Below, piece after piece: positions 8,474-16,754 of a stretch of 64,000 nt of DNA. How positions within the stretch are numbered: the stretch's first letter is position 1; each line of letters begins with the position of its first letter. Made by a program: the position numbers and the translations under genes. The notes below the pieces were generated by a model. The model saw nothing but the letters and a program-made list of their open reading frames with translations. It was not told where the DNA came from and did no database searches. This DNA comes from CAZDDB01 sp963843285 (GTDB lineage Bacteria > Acidobacteriota > HRBIN11 > JAKEFK01), in NCBI GenBank assembly GCA_963843285.1, contig CAWJJO010000019.1, positions 1-64,000 on the forward strand, written 5' to 3'.

Positions 8474-8860
8474 ATGGAGAGGGCATGGTATGGGGTATGC
8501 TTTGCGCTCTTCGCTTTTCTCATTCTCGCCTCCTGTCGAAATGGCCCGGCGCCGCGCGTAGAAACTTTGAGCCTTGCGGTTCCGTACGAAGCGGAAACGC
8601 TCAACCCACACGCCATCTCTCGCAAAATATTGGGAGACGCCCGATCCCCGTACCTGGATATTTCATCTGAATCCAGGTGTGCAATTTCACAACGGAAAAG
8701 TCCTGGATTCGGAAGATGTGGTCTATTCCTTTCATGCAGGATCTCGCGTGGATCCCGCTTTAACATCGATCAGGATGTTTACATCTTTCAACGCAACCTG
8801 CAATGGAAACCGCGAAATGATGGATTCATCCTGGCTGCCGAAATCATGATCGCAAACTAA
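8474..8860 (+). pseudogene. remnant of ABC transporter solute-binding lipoprotein (SBP_bac_5)
   Basis: The wreck of an oligopeptide/nickel-type solute-binding protein gene (family 5). Frame 2 from ATG 8474 reads a lipoprotein signal with lipobox LASC, then ...AVPYEAETLNPH. A second frame then carries WETPDPRTW and GVQFHNGKVLDSEDVVYSF, a well-known family 5 motif (about 8636-8737). The first frame resumes with a C-terminal-like VYIFQRNLQWKPRNDG and the stop at 8858. At least two frameshifts and large internal deletions leave about 130 of the usual 500 or more codons. No permease or ATPase genes remain nearby. Confidence 0.7.
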
Positions 8861-8871
8861 GTCCCAAGAAG

Positions 8872-8938
8872 GATTTCTCGCAAAGTCGCAAAGTTAGAAT
8901 TCAGAAAGCTTTGCGCGCTTTGCGTCTTTGTGAGAAAT
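8872..8938. repeat. modular hairpin repeat (GCAAAG type)
   Basis: ATTTCTCGCAAAGTCGCAAAG (from 8872) pairs with the 8909-8938 arm ending CTTTGTGAGAAAT. It lies directly before the large kinase gene, and a GTG inside its right arm (8930) could be mistaken for the gene start. Confidence 0.7.
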
Positions 8939-8956
8939 GGCGCAGAATTAATTGGC

Positions 8957-11900
8957 GTGATCGACCAGACCATCTCCCATTACAGAATCCTGGAAAGTGT
9001 GGGAAAGGGGGGGATGGGGGTGGTGTACAAAGCCCTCGACACGCGGCTGCAACGAATTGTCGCCATCAAGGTTCTGCCGCCCGAATTCGCTTCCGATGAA
9101 CGCCGGAAACGCCGTCTGATGAGCGAGGCGCAAGCGGCGTCGGCGCTCAATCACTCCAACATCTGTACGATTTATGAAATCGATGAGGCAGACAACATTC
9201 TGTTCATCGTGATGGAATATGTGGAAGGGAGAACTCTGCAGAAAGAGATTTCGAACGGCCCGATGGAAACCGCCGCCGCTCTGGATATTGCCATCCAGGT
9301 AGCGGGAGCGCTGGACAAGACACACCGCCGGAACATCGTTCACCGGGATATCAAGCCTACTAATATCTTAGTAAGCGAGGAAGGCCAGGTAAAGATTCTG
9401 GACTTTGGTCTGGCCCGTGTAGTCAAAGGAATCACGGATACTACGCCGAGCCATGAAACCACAGGCGAGCCGCGCCTGACCGATTCCGGGAAAATTGCGG
9501 GAACCGTCCATTATATGTCGCCGGAACAAATCTGCGGTAGAGACGTCGATGGACGAAGCGACATGTTCTCCTTTTCCGTGGTGTTGTACGAGATGCTTTC
9601 CGGGAAATCCCCATTCCCGGGTGTTTCGGCATTTGAAGTGGCGTCTTCCATTCTCAAGGACGAACCTGCGCCTTTATTGACACTCAATCCTGCAATTCCG
9701 GAGCCGCTGGCCGACGCGATCCACAAAGGCCTTTCGAAGGATCGTGACAGACGATTCTCTTCGATGAAGGAAATGCTTCTTGTCCTCAAACGGGTTCGGG
9801 GCGGACCGATTACGGATGAACGAAGCTCCGGAATCACCAGAGTCAGCAAACTTGGAAGACCGGTCAGGATTGTGGTAGCAGTCGCGTTTGTGTTTGCAAT
9901 CCTCGCAGCTGTATGGTTTTTTCGGAGGCAGTCCGGGCTCTCTCCGCAGCCACCTCGATTGATTTCCGAAAAGCGACAATCCGTAGTCGTCCTTCCTTTT
10001 AAGAATCAGTCGGGAATCGCAGCGCTGAATCGCGCGCGTCTGGCTCTGACTCAAATGATGATTGATGATTTGATCCCTTCGCAGCAGATCAAAGTCTTGC
10101 CCTATGACCGGCTGTATCAGATTACGGATCTGATGAAAAATCTGGACCGTGATGTGTACGAGCCGGGTTTGCTCAGAAAAGTGGGAGAGATTGGGAATTC
10201 CAGAACGTTGATTCAACCGACCATTTTCAAATTCGGCAATGTGTGGCAAATCCTTGTAGAGTTCAAAGACGCGGCCTCGGGCGAGACTGTAGATTCCAGA
10301 AAGGTGATTCGCGAAGCCTCCGGCGCGCCGGAGCAAATCCTGTTTGAAATGTTGGACGACGTGACTCTGGAAATCAAAAAACAGCTTCATGTGTCTTCCG
10401 CGGAGGCCGTTCCACGCCGGCGGCCGCCCGCAACGATCGACACAGCAGGATTCAGCGAGGCGGCGATCCTGTATAACGAAGGACTGAATCACCTGAATCA
10501 AGGAAACAACACAAATGCGGTTACGTTTCTTTCCAGGGCAATCGAAAAAGAGCCGGCAAACGCACTGGCGCACGCCTATCTTGCGCTGGCGCAAAGGAAT
10601 CTTGGATACGATGATCTCGCTGCGGGCAGCGCAAGACAGGCGTATGGTTTGCGCAACGATCGGCTGTCACTGGTGGATACGTATTTTGTTGAAGCGACTC
10701 TTGCCGAGATGACGAACGATTACCCGAAGGCCATCCGGATCTACGAGGAGCTCGCAAAACTGTATCCGGATAGTCCCGAATTTCAATCCAGATTGGGGTT
10801 CCTTCACGAACAAACTTCCTATTACGATCGCGCGATTGCCAGCTATCGTACTGCCATCGAACAAGATCCGCGTTACGCGCCCGCATATCTGCGGGCCGGT
10901 GTGGTTTACGGTTTACGGAACAATCCGGCGAACGCGCGAAAATTCCTCGAAGAAGCGTTGCGACTCTACTCTGAAATGGGAAATAGCGAAGGAAAGGCGC
11001 GCACTCTTTCCGCGATTGGTGGAGTTTACTATAGCGAAGAAGAATTCGACACCGCGCGAAAATATTACCAGCAAGCGATTGAAATCGATCGCGCGATGGA
11101 AAGCAAACCCGGAGTCGCGCAGGATCTTCGTTCTATCGGAGTCACGTATCTTCAACAGGGAAACATGAAGGCAGCAGACTCTTCGATCCGGGACGCGCTG
11201 GGTCTGTTCACAGAAATCGGCGACAAACTGTCGATTGCGCGGACCTACATCGACATCGGCAATTCCGATTTATTTCGTGGAAACACACTGGAGGCGCAGA
11301 AATCGTACGAGAAAGCTACAGGACTGGCGAATCAGATTCAAAACAAGAAATTGCTTGCGGACTGTTATGACCGGTTGAGCCAGATTTACTATTATCAAAA
11401 GCATTACGATCAGGCTGTGCAATTCGCGGAAAAAGCGCAGGCTTATTACACGGAATCGGGCGATCAACTTGGAATCATCAATAGCTTGATGGGATTGGGT
11501 GACGTGCAATATGAGCGTGGCGCTTATGCGGAATCACAACGGCTGAACGAACGGGCTCTGGCTTTGAGTCGGAAAATCCAGGACAGAAGCCTGACGGCGC
11601 AGTGTCTCGCATCGCTTGGAAACTTGAATTACCTGCAAGCGCGATATCAGAAAGCGATCGAACTCCGCACGCAGGAGCTGGAAATCTTCAAGGAAATGAA
11701 GGTGGAAATTGGAGCTGCGTACAGCAGGCTCAATCTGGCACATGTTTATCGCAACGTGGGAGATTTTGGTACGGCGATTCCTCTGTACGAGCAGGCCGCA
11801 GAATACTTTGCAAAGAACGGGAACAACCGGATGCGGGCGATCTCTTTGTACAATCTTGGAATGCTGTATGAGCTCAGAGGCCAGACGCAGGATGATTCTC

Positions 11901-12412
11901 TTGCAGAGAAGCAGTACATCGAGGCACTCCAGTACGCAAGAGAAAGCAAAAGCAATCAAGAGATCCTGTTGATCACAGGATTGCTCGCGCAAATGCGAGC
12001 TTTTCAACAGCGGTCTGCCAAAACAGATACAACGGAGTTTTTTTCACTTCTAAAAAGGACAACCATCGAACAGCAAGATATACTTTGTCAGGTCCACCTC
12101 ATTTCAGGGTGGATCCATCAAGGAACAAAACAGTACGACCTGGCATTGCAGGATTTCAAGAAGGCTGGGGAGATAGCGCACCAACTTGGCCTGCGCGAAC
12201 AACTTTTTCGAGCCTTCTATGCTGCCGCTCTGACGGAAACGGCGATGAACGATCCCGCGGCGGCGAACGAACAATTCCGGAAGTCTATAGAGGTCATCGA
12301 AGAGATTTCCAGGGACCTAAACCCACAAAACCGGTCGACTCTTGCCCGCCGAAAAGATGTTGAGACTGGGCGCGAGGAAGTCGATCGAGTCAAAAAAGGA
12401 GGAACAAAATGA
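8957..12412 (+). CDS. Ser/Thr protein kinase with transmembrane segment and long TPR array
   Basis: A Hanks-type kinase of 1151 residues. The domain (about 8-280) has a GKGGMG loop at 16-21, Lys38, HRD at 129-131 and DFG starting at Asp149. A single hydrophobic segment lies at about 305-322. A TolB-like region (about 340-450) is followed by at least a dozen TPR units to the C terminus, placing the array in the periplasm. The GTG at 8957 gives a typical kinase start (IDQTISHYRILE); a GTG at 8930 lies inside a hairpin repeat. The stop overlaps the next ATG by 4 nt. It should phosphorylate Ser/Thr in response to proteins recognised by the TPRs; targets unknown. Confidence 0.9.
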   Translation: MIDQTISHYRILESVGKGGMGVVYKALDTRLQRIVAIKVLPPEFASDERRKRRLMSEAQAASALNHSNICTIYEIDEADNILFIVMEYVEGRTLQKEISNGPMETAAALDIAIQVAGALDKTHRRNIVHRDIKPTNILVSEEGQVKILDFGLARVVKGITDTTPSHETTGEPRLTDSGKIAGTVHYMSPEQICGRDVDGRSDMFSFSVVLYEMLSGKSPFPGVSAFEVASSILKDEPAPLLTLNPAIPEPLADAIHKGLSKDRDRRFSSMKEMLLVLKRVRGGPITDERSSGITRVSKLGRPVRIVVAVAFVFAILAAVWFFRRQSGLSPQPPRLISEKRQSVVVLPFKNQSGIAALNRARLALTQMMIDDLIPSQQIKVLPYDRLYQITDLMKNLDRDVYEPGLLRKVGEIGNSRTLIQPTIFKFGNVWQILVEFKDAASGETVDSRKVIREASGAPEQILFEMLDDVTLEIKKQLHVSSAEAVPRRRPPATIDTAGFSEAAILYNEGLNHLNQGNNTNAVTFLSRAIEKEPANALAHAYLALAQRNLGYDDLAAGSARQAYGLRNDRLSLVDTYFVEATLAEMTNDYPKAIRIYEELAKLYPDSPEFQSRLGFLHEQTSYYDRAIASYRTAIEQDPRYAPAYLRAGVVYGLRNNPANARKFLEEALRLYSEMGNSEGKARTLSAIGGVYYSEEEFDTARKYYQQAIEIDRAMESKPGVAQDLRSIGVTYLQQGNMKAADSSIRDALGLFTEIGDKLSIARTYIDIGNSDLFRGNTLEAQKSYEKATGLANQIQNKKLLADCYDRLSQIYYYQKHYDQAVQFAEKAQAYYTESGDQLGIINSLMGLGDVQYERGAYAESQRLNERALALSRKIQDRSLTAQCLASLGNLNYLQARYQKAIELRTQELEIFKEMKVEIGAAYSRLNLAHVYRNVGDFGTAIPLYEQAAEYFAKNGNNRMRAISLYNLGMLYELRGQTQDDSLAEKQYIEALQYARESKSNQEILLITGLLAQMRAFQQRSAKTDTTEFFSLLKRTTIEQQDILCQVHLISGWIHQGTKQYDLALQDFKKAGEIAHQLGLREQLFRAFYAAALTETAMNDPAAANEQFRKSIEVIEEISRDLNPQNRSTLARRKDVETGREEVDRVKKGGTK

Positions 12413-12669
12413 GTCAGCATAAAGTGCCTAGATTTACAGTTACAAAAAGTTTTGTAAACGCTGTGTTCGGAGCCAATGCGCATAAGAACATCAACGACAA
12501 ATATGATGACAATGCCGATGAAGGTACTCCGTTTGAATACGAGACCAAGACGATCAACGGGACCGATGTATATGTGGTTTATGACACAGTCAACCACCTG
12601 GTGCGACTCACCGGCGTGGAGCCTTCGGTCATCATCCTTTCTCCACCTTTGCAACAGCAAAGCGAATGA
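12409..12669 (+). CDS. small hypothetical protein coupled to the kinase
   Basis: An 86-residue protein I do not recognise. It has no signal peptide or membrane segment. It is polar in the first half (KNINDKYDDNADEG) and ends in an alternating beta-like stretch (VYVVYDTVNHLVRLTGVEP). It overlaps the kinase by 4 nt (ATGA) and the following secreted-protein gene by another 4 nt, and a GGAGG ribosome site lies within the kinase's last codons, so expression looks real and coupled. It could be a kinase substrate or an adaptor; this is inference from position only. Confidence 0.7.
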   Translation: MSQHKVPRFTVTKSFVNAVFGANAHKNINDKYDDNADEGTPFEYETKTINGTDVYVVYDTVNHLVRLTGVEPSVIILSPPLQQQSE

Positions 12670-13520
12670 ACCACGTGTTGCAGGCGGTTGCAATCCTGCT
12701 CGTTTTTGTTTCATTCGCCGCCGCTTCAGATCAGCAACAGGATCACAGCAAGGGATGGCCGTGTGCGCGAAAGATCGATCCTTCGTACATCATGATCGCG
12801 GAAGAATCAGGGGGTCAGGTTCAGTTGTTTCAGCCTTCCGAGGCTTCCAGTTCGTTGACCTTGATGGAATCACAATTGGCAGGAAACGAAGAGACGGTCT
12901 ACAGGACTTCCGGAGAGTTGAATGGAGAAAAGGAATCCATTGTGCAGATCGATTCGACGATCGAAAGCATAACGTTTTCCGCCTTCGTTCAGTGCATGAA
13001 AAACGTTTCCATCTCAGATCCGTCCGGCGCTGAATTTCTTTCCGGCACGGCAAACAGCAAAGACAGCCGGTTTATTTCGGGTCGAATCCTGACGATAAAA
13101 GAGCCGGCGCCGGGTAAGTGGAGAATCCGTACTGAAGGCACAGGATATTTTTCCGTGATTGCCGAAGCGAAGACAGATCTTTCCATGGAGGCGGAATTTG
13201 TCGAAGTTGGAGGACGGCCAGGACATGAAGGTTACTTTCCAATTCAGCGACAGCCGAAAATGGATCAGGAGGAGATGCTTCAGATTACTTTGGATGGAAA
13301 GGTGAACGATGCTGAAATCCAGATCCTGAGCCGCGAAGGGGAATTGCTGAAAACCGTAAACCTGCAACAGAATTATCAGGATGAAGATTCCACAGAGTAT
13401 GTGACGCCTCTCAAGCTGCAATGGGAGACGTTTCGAATTCAGGTGAGCGGCGTCGATGAAAAAGGAGGCCGATTCGAGCGTTTCCAATCGCGCCTGTTCC
13501 ATGCGAAGAAAGAGGAATAA
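12666..13520 (+). CDS. hypothetical secreted protein
   Basis: A 284-residue protein with a signal peptide (hydrophobic residues 4-19, cleavage near AAASDQ). The mature part looks all-beta: a segment with SISDPSG and PGKWRIRTEGTGYFSV (about 112-165) resembles the beta-sandwich found next to VWA domains in hemicentin-like proteins, and a second Ig-like part follows to the end. No catalytic motif is visible. As third gene of a translationally coupled unit with the transmembrane kinase, it may be a periplasmic partner of the kinase's TPR region. Moderately sure it is real, unsure of function. Confidence 0.72.
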   Translation: MNHVLQAVAILLVFVSFAAASDQQQDHSKGWPCARKIDPSYIMIAEESGGQVQLFQPSEASSSLTLMESQLAGNEETVYRTSGELNGEKESIVQIDSTIESITFSAFVQCMKNVSISDPSGAEFLSGTANSKDSRFISGRILTIKEPAPGKWRIRTEGTGYFSVIAEAKTDLSMEAEFVEVGGRPGHEGYFPIQRQPKMDQEEMLQITLDGKVNDAEIQILSREGELLKTVNLQQNYQDEDSTEYVTPLKLQWETFRIQVSGVDEKGGRFERFQSRLFHAKKEE

Positions 13521-13545
13521 CCACAAAGACACGAAGGCACAAAGT
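13519..13545. repeat. left arm of a hairpin repeat split by the IS
   Basis: ACCACAAAGACACGAAGGCA then CAAAG. It pairs, with about 3 mismatches in 25, with the arm at 15084-15112 on the other side of the inserted IS. Confidence 0.8.
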
Positions 13546-13549
13546 TAAG

Positions 13550-13567
13550 AAAAGCGGATTCGATGCT
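13550..13567. repeat. 18-bp target duplication, left copy
   Basis: AAAAGCGGATTCGATGCT, identical to 15068-15085. Direct repeats flanking the IS; the length suits IS1202-type elements, which make unusually long target duplications. Confidence 0.9.
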
Positions 13568-15067
13568 GTAATACCAAAGTAGTAATGTCCCCTTTTACCA
13601 AGATAGAAATGTCCTCTTTTGGTGGTAGTGTGCGAGCCACCAGGAGGGGGAATTGGAAGAGGAGAGATTGGAAATGGATGCTGGGGATCGGAAGCGCCTG
13701 CACGTGATCAGAAAGGTATTGGAAGGAGAGATCAAGCAAAGAAAAGGTGCGGAATTGCTTGGGCTGAGTGTTCGACAGATACGGCGATTAATGCGGGGAG
13801 TTTGCAGCCGGGGCGATGTGGCAATCATACACAAGTTGCGTGGCCGGCCGTCGAATCGGCGTATGGATGAAGAGGTCCAGGAGAAGGTTTTAGATCTTTA
13901 CGTCAAAAAGTATGAAGGCTTTGGGCCGACGTTTGCTGCAGAAAAATTATCGAAAGATGTGGGAATCAAGATTTCAGATGAAACGCTTCGAGTTTGGTTA
14001 AAACGGAACGACATTCCTTATCCATCTCGACGCGCCCGGCCGCACAGGCATTGGAGAAAAAGAAAAAGCCATTACGGTGAGATGATTCAGTTGGATGGAT
14101 CACATCATGATTGGTTAGAGGGGCGCGGTGGCTGGCTGGTATTGATGGGATACATCGATGATGCAACTAGCGAGGTATTCGCGAGATTTTACGACTCGGA
14201 AGATAATTTTTCGGTGCTCGACAGTTTTACACGCTATGCACGGAAGAATGGTTTGCCGTGCAAGATATATTGTGATCGTCACGCGGTCTATAAAGCAGAG
14301 CGGCAAAGCCCCACGATTCTCGAGCAGCTGGAAGGCCTTGATGAGGGTATGACCAATTTTCAGCGAGCACTCAAAGAGTTGGACGTTGAGCTGATCCACG
14401 CTTATTCACCGCAAGCCAAAGGCCGAATCGAACGACTATTCCGGACATTACAAGACCGTCTTGTCAAGGAAATGCGATTGGCGGGCATCTGCACAAAATC
14501 CGAGGCGAATAGATTCCTAGAAAAGTATTTGCCACATTTTAACAAGCGATACCGGGTTGCAGCTGAACAAAAGGTGAACCTACATCGAAAGTTGTCCAAC
14601 GATATTGATTTGCGCCGGATCCTATGTATCAAAGAGAGCAGGATTTTGAAGAATGATTCTACCGTTCAGTTTGGCGGGAAGTTTTACCAAATTCAGGATC
14701 GAATTAGAGCAAAGGAAATTTCAGTTCAAATATGGCTCGATTCGTCACTTCATTTTAGCTGCCAAGGCAAAGAAGTTCGGTACCAGGAAATCCATCCGCC
14801 GGCGCGTCCTGGGACTCCGGAGGGACCAGGGAAAAATCATCACATCAACAGGGTCACTGGGCTACCAAAAGATAGTTTGTGGCGCGCTTTCATGATTAAC
14901 CCTCCCAAGTCTTAGTTGAAATAGGAAAGTTCAATTGCAACATTCGGCACTGCAAAAAAAGGAACAAGAAGCACTGGTGGGGAGGGGTTACCCCTCCCCA
15001 CACCCCACCCCGGCAAAGAGGACATTTCTATCTTGGTAGAAAGGGGACATTTCTAAATTGGTTTGAC
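13568..15067 (+). mobile_element. IS1202-like (ISNCY) insertion sequence, complete
   Basis: A 1500-bp element bounded by 18-bp direct repeats. The ends are imperfect inverted repeats of about 54 bp (13568-13621 and 15014-15067), both starting with GT. Inside each end is a nearly exact stretch reading TACCAAGATAGAAATGTCC, and an AATGTCCCC motif also occurs in each end. One transposase gene fills the element. It looks recent: the target repeats are identical and the transposase frame is intact. Confidence 0.92.
13653..14915 (+). CDS. IS1202-like (ISNCY family) transposase
   Basis: A 420-residue DDE transposase. An N-terminal helix-turn-helix (about 15-70, GAELLGLSVRQIRRLMRG) is followed by the catalytic core with MIQLDGSHHDW, GYIDDATSEVF, KIYCDRHAVY, and AYSPQAKGRIERLFRTLQDR with the Glu, the signature of the IS1202 group of ISNCY elements. 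The TTG at 13653 is preceded by AGGAGGGGG; the ATG at 13674 is an alternative start. Full-length and free of frameshifts, so transposition competence is plausible. Confidence 0.93.
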   Translation: MEEERLEMDAGDRKRLHVIRKVLEGEIKQRKGAELLGLSVRQIRRLMRGVCSRGDVAIIHKLRGRPSNRRMDEEVQEKVLDLYVKKYEGFGPTFAAEKLSKDVGIKISDETLRVWLKRNDIPYPSRRARPHRHWRKRKSHYGEMIQLDGSHHDWLEGRGGWLVLMGYIDDATSEVFARFYDSEDNFSVLDSFTRYARKNGLPCKIYCDRHAVYKAERQSPTILEQLEGLDEGMTNFQRALKELDVELIHAYSPQAKGRIERLFRTLQDRLVKEMRLAGICTKSEANRFLEKYLPHFNKRYRVAAEQKVNLHRKLSNDIDLRRILCIKESRILKNDSTVQFGGKFYQIQDRIRAKEISVQIWLDSSLHFSCQGKEVRYQEIHPPARPGTPEGPGKNHHINRVTGLPKDSLWRAFMINPPKS

Positions 15068-15085
15068 AAAAGCGGATTCGATGCT
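15068..15085. repeat. 18-bp target duplication, right copy
   Basis: Exact copy of 13550-13567. Confidence 0.9.
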
Positions 15086-15112
15086 TTGTGCCGTTGTGCC
15101 TTTGTGGTTAAC
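15084..15112. repeat. right arm of the split hairpin repeat
   Basis: CTTTGTGCCGTTGTGCCTTT then GTGGTTAAC. Joined to 13519-13567 without the IS it restores a standard hairpin copy. Confidence 0.8.
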
Positions 15113-15122
15113 TCAGTCCTGT

Positions 15123-15797
15123 ATGAAACGACAGATCATTCTAACGGCTGCTCTGATTCTTTGTGCGACGTTCCTTTATGCGGAAATGGATCAAGCAAGT
15201 GGATTCTATGTGCGTTTCGATGCGGGAATCTCCTTCGCGCGAGACCCGGTGCTGCGGATTCCATCGGGGCCAATACCGTCAGATCTCGGGAAGTCTCCGA
15301 TTCTAGGCGGTGGAATCGGATATTCGTTCGTGCCGGGAATTCGAACGGATTTCACGGTAACGTACCGATCGGGGTTTGAGCAGATTTCCGGGTTTCCACA
15401 GATGCCCACAGGAAATGCCGAGTTCGATTCTGTTGCCGGACTCGCTTCTCTCTACCTCAATCTTTTTCAAATCGCAACGGCGGCACCTTATGCGGGATTT
15501 GGCGTCGGCGCATCGCGAAATCAGCTGAGTGAAGTACGCATTACAAATCCCGACGGTTCATTGCTTGGAACAATCGGAGGGAAGAATCAAACCAATTTCG
15601 CATGGCAAGTATGCGCAGGCATCTCCGCCAATCTCAGCAACCGGTGGCTTCTGGATATCGGCTACCGCTATTTGAGCGCTGGAGAATATACAAGCCAGGA
15701 CTTGCTCTTCTTTCCGGATGGATCGTCCATCGCTGTACGGAACATCGGCAAATTCCGTTCGAATGAAGTACAATTGTCTCTACAATATACGTTCTAA
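15123..15797 (+). CDS. outer-membrane beta-barrel protein
   Basis: A 224-residue exported protein: signal peptide of about 20 residues (MKRQIILTAALILCATFLYA), then alternating polar/hydrophobic strands with GGGIGYSF, GFGVGA, WLLDIGYRYLSAGEY and a C-terminal LQYTF ending in Phe, the usual BAM recognition signal. It resembles OmpA/OmpW-size eight-strand barrels. The ATG at 15123 precedes the signal peptide directly; a longer frame to 15063 would run through the repeat and the IS target site. Role not deducible; its upstream region is the repeat interrupted by the IS, which may have changed its expression. Confidence 0.82.
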   Translation: MKRQIILTAALILCATFLYAEMDQASGFYVRFDAGISFARDPVLRIPSGPIPSDLGKSPILGGGIGYSFVPGIRTDFTVTYRSGFEQISGFPQMPTGNAEFDSVAGLASLYLNLFQIATAAPYAGFGVGASRNQLSEVRITNPDGSLLGTIGGKNQTNFAWQVCAGISANLSNRWLLDIGYRYLSAGEYTSQDLLFFPDGSSIAVRNIGKFRSNEVQLSLQYTF

Positions 15798-15817
15798 TAT
15801 TCAGTTCCAAACACTTA

Positions 15818-15843
15818 CCGCGGGAGCGGAGACCCGCGACTCC
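15818..15843. repeat. GC-rich hairpin repeat unit
   Basis: CGCGGGAGCGGAGACCCGCG followed by ACTCC: 6-bp stem, with the same stem-GGA-stem-CTCC layout as 1169-1224. It lies between two convergent genes, so it may work as a terminator. Confidence 0.6.
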
Positions 15844-15857
15844 TCAAAACTAATGGG

Positions 15858-16754
15858 TTACTGGGGGAAGTAGGCTTTCTGGAACTGGACGTGCCAGCGG
15901 GGATTTTTCATTTGCAGCTTGATTTCCGGTTTTCGGACCAGAGTGTAATCGCTGCGGGAGCGATAGAAGAGCGTAAACCGGTTGGCCAGATCGCGCGCGA
16001 TTTTGTCATAGGCGGCTTGCAAGCGCGGATATTGTGGATACAGCACAAAATACGCTCCGCCGGTTGAGTCGCATAACATGCGAAGAGTGGCGATATCCGC
16101 TTCGGAATTTTCCAGCATCATGCTGTAAACGATAATTTTGTTCTTTTGTGCCTGTTCAATGGTGGCCTTCAGACTACCCTCTCCGCTCGTATTCAGACCG
16201 TCCGATATGATAAACAGCGCGCGACGGGGATAATGGGCCGATTTCAGCCGTTCTTCTGCAGCCAGGATCGCATCAAACAACCGGGTGGCCTCACCGTAGC
16301 GGAGTCCATTCAATTTCAATGAAGTTTTCTGATTGGCATAACCGAAATCCTTCTTCATCACAACTTTTTCATCAAATGTCATGAGGAAAAATTCATCCTG
16401 CGGATGAAGGGACCAGATAAAGTCTTCCGTTCCTTTCGCCATGATTTTGAATGCAGGCCTCATGCTGAAGCTCGTGTCTAAAAGGATTCCGATGGAAAAC
16501 GGCTCCCGGGTCAGTTCCAGATCCAGAACATCCTGCAAAACGCCGTCTTCCCAGACAGTAAAATCCTCCGGTTTCAAATCCCGCACAAACTCACGGTCCT
16601 CATCGGAAACAGATACCTGTAGATCCACGACCTGAACTTCAATCGTGTACTGAGCTTGAAGGGGGGGATTCACCGCAGAGGCGCCGAGTACGCAGAGAAA
16701 GAATATTAAAATAACTCTGCGCTCTTTGCGCCTCTGCGGTGAATCCCTTCTCAT
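15858..16754 (-). CDS. VWFA-related secreted protein (Acidobacterial type)
   Basis: A 298-residue protein of the VWFA-related Acidobacterial family. A short beta domain (VQVVDLQVSVSD...DFTVWEDGV, about 40-80) leads into a VWA fold with the MIDAS motif DTSFSM (about 93-98) and IISDGLNTSGEG. The VWA part probably binds metal and a protein ligand outside the cytoplasm. The first 30 or so residues, including the signal-peptide-like stretch, are the translation of a hairpin repeat (16665-16747). The ATG overlaps the stop of the upstream GT2 gene (ATGA), which supports this start, but no ribosome site is visible. Last gene of a three-gene unit. Confidence 0.85.
   Translation of the reverse strand: MRRDSPQRRKERRVILIFFLCVLGASAVNPPLQAQYTIEVQVVDLQVSVSDEDREFVRDLKPEDFTVWEDGVLQDVLDLELTREPFSIGILLDTSFSMRPAFKIMAKGTEDFIWSLHPQDEFFLMTFDEKVVMKKDFGYANQKTSLKLNGLRYGEATRLFDAILAAEERLKSAHYPRRALFIISDGLNTSGEGSLKATIEQAQKNKIIVYSMMLENSEADIATLRMLCDSTGGAYFVLYPQYPRLQAAYDKIARDLANRFTLFYRSRSDYTLVRKPEIKLQMKNPRWHVQFQKAYFPQ
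16665..16747. repeat. modular hairpin repeat overlapping a gene start
   Basis: Left arm GGATTCACCGCAGAGGCGCC (16667 on), right arm 16716-16747 ending CTCTGCGGTGAATCCC. It lies inside the N-terminal coding region of the VWA gene on the reverse strand. Confidence 0.85.
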
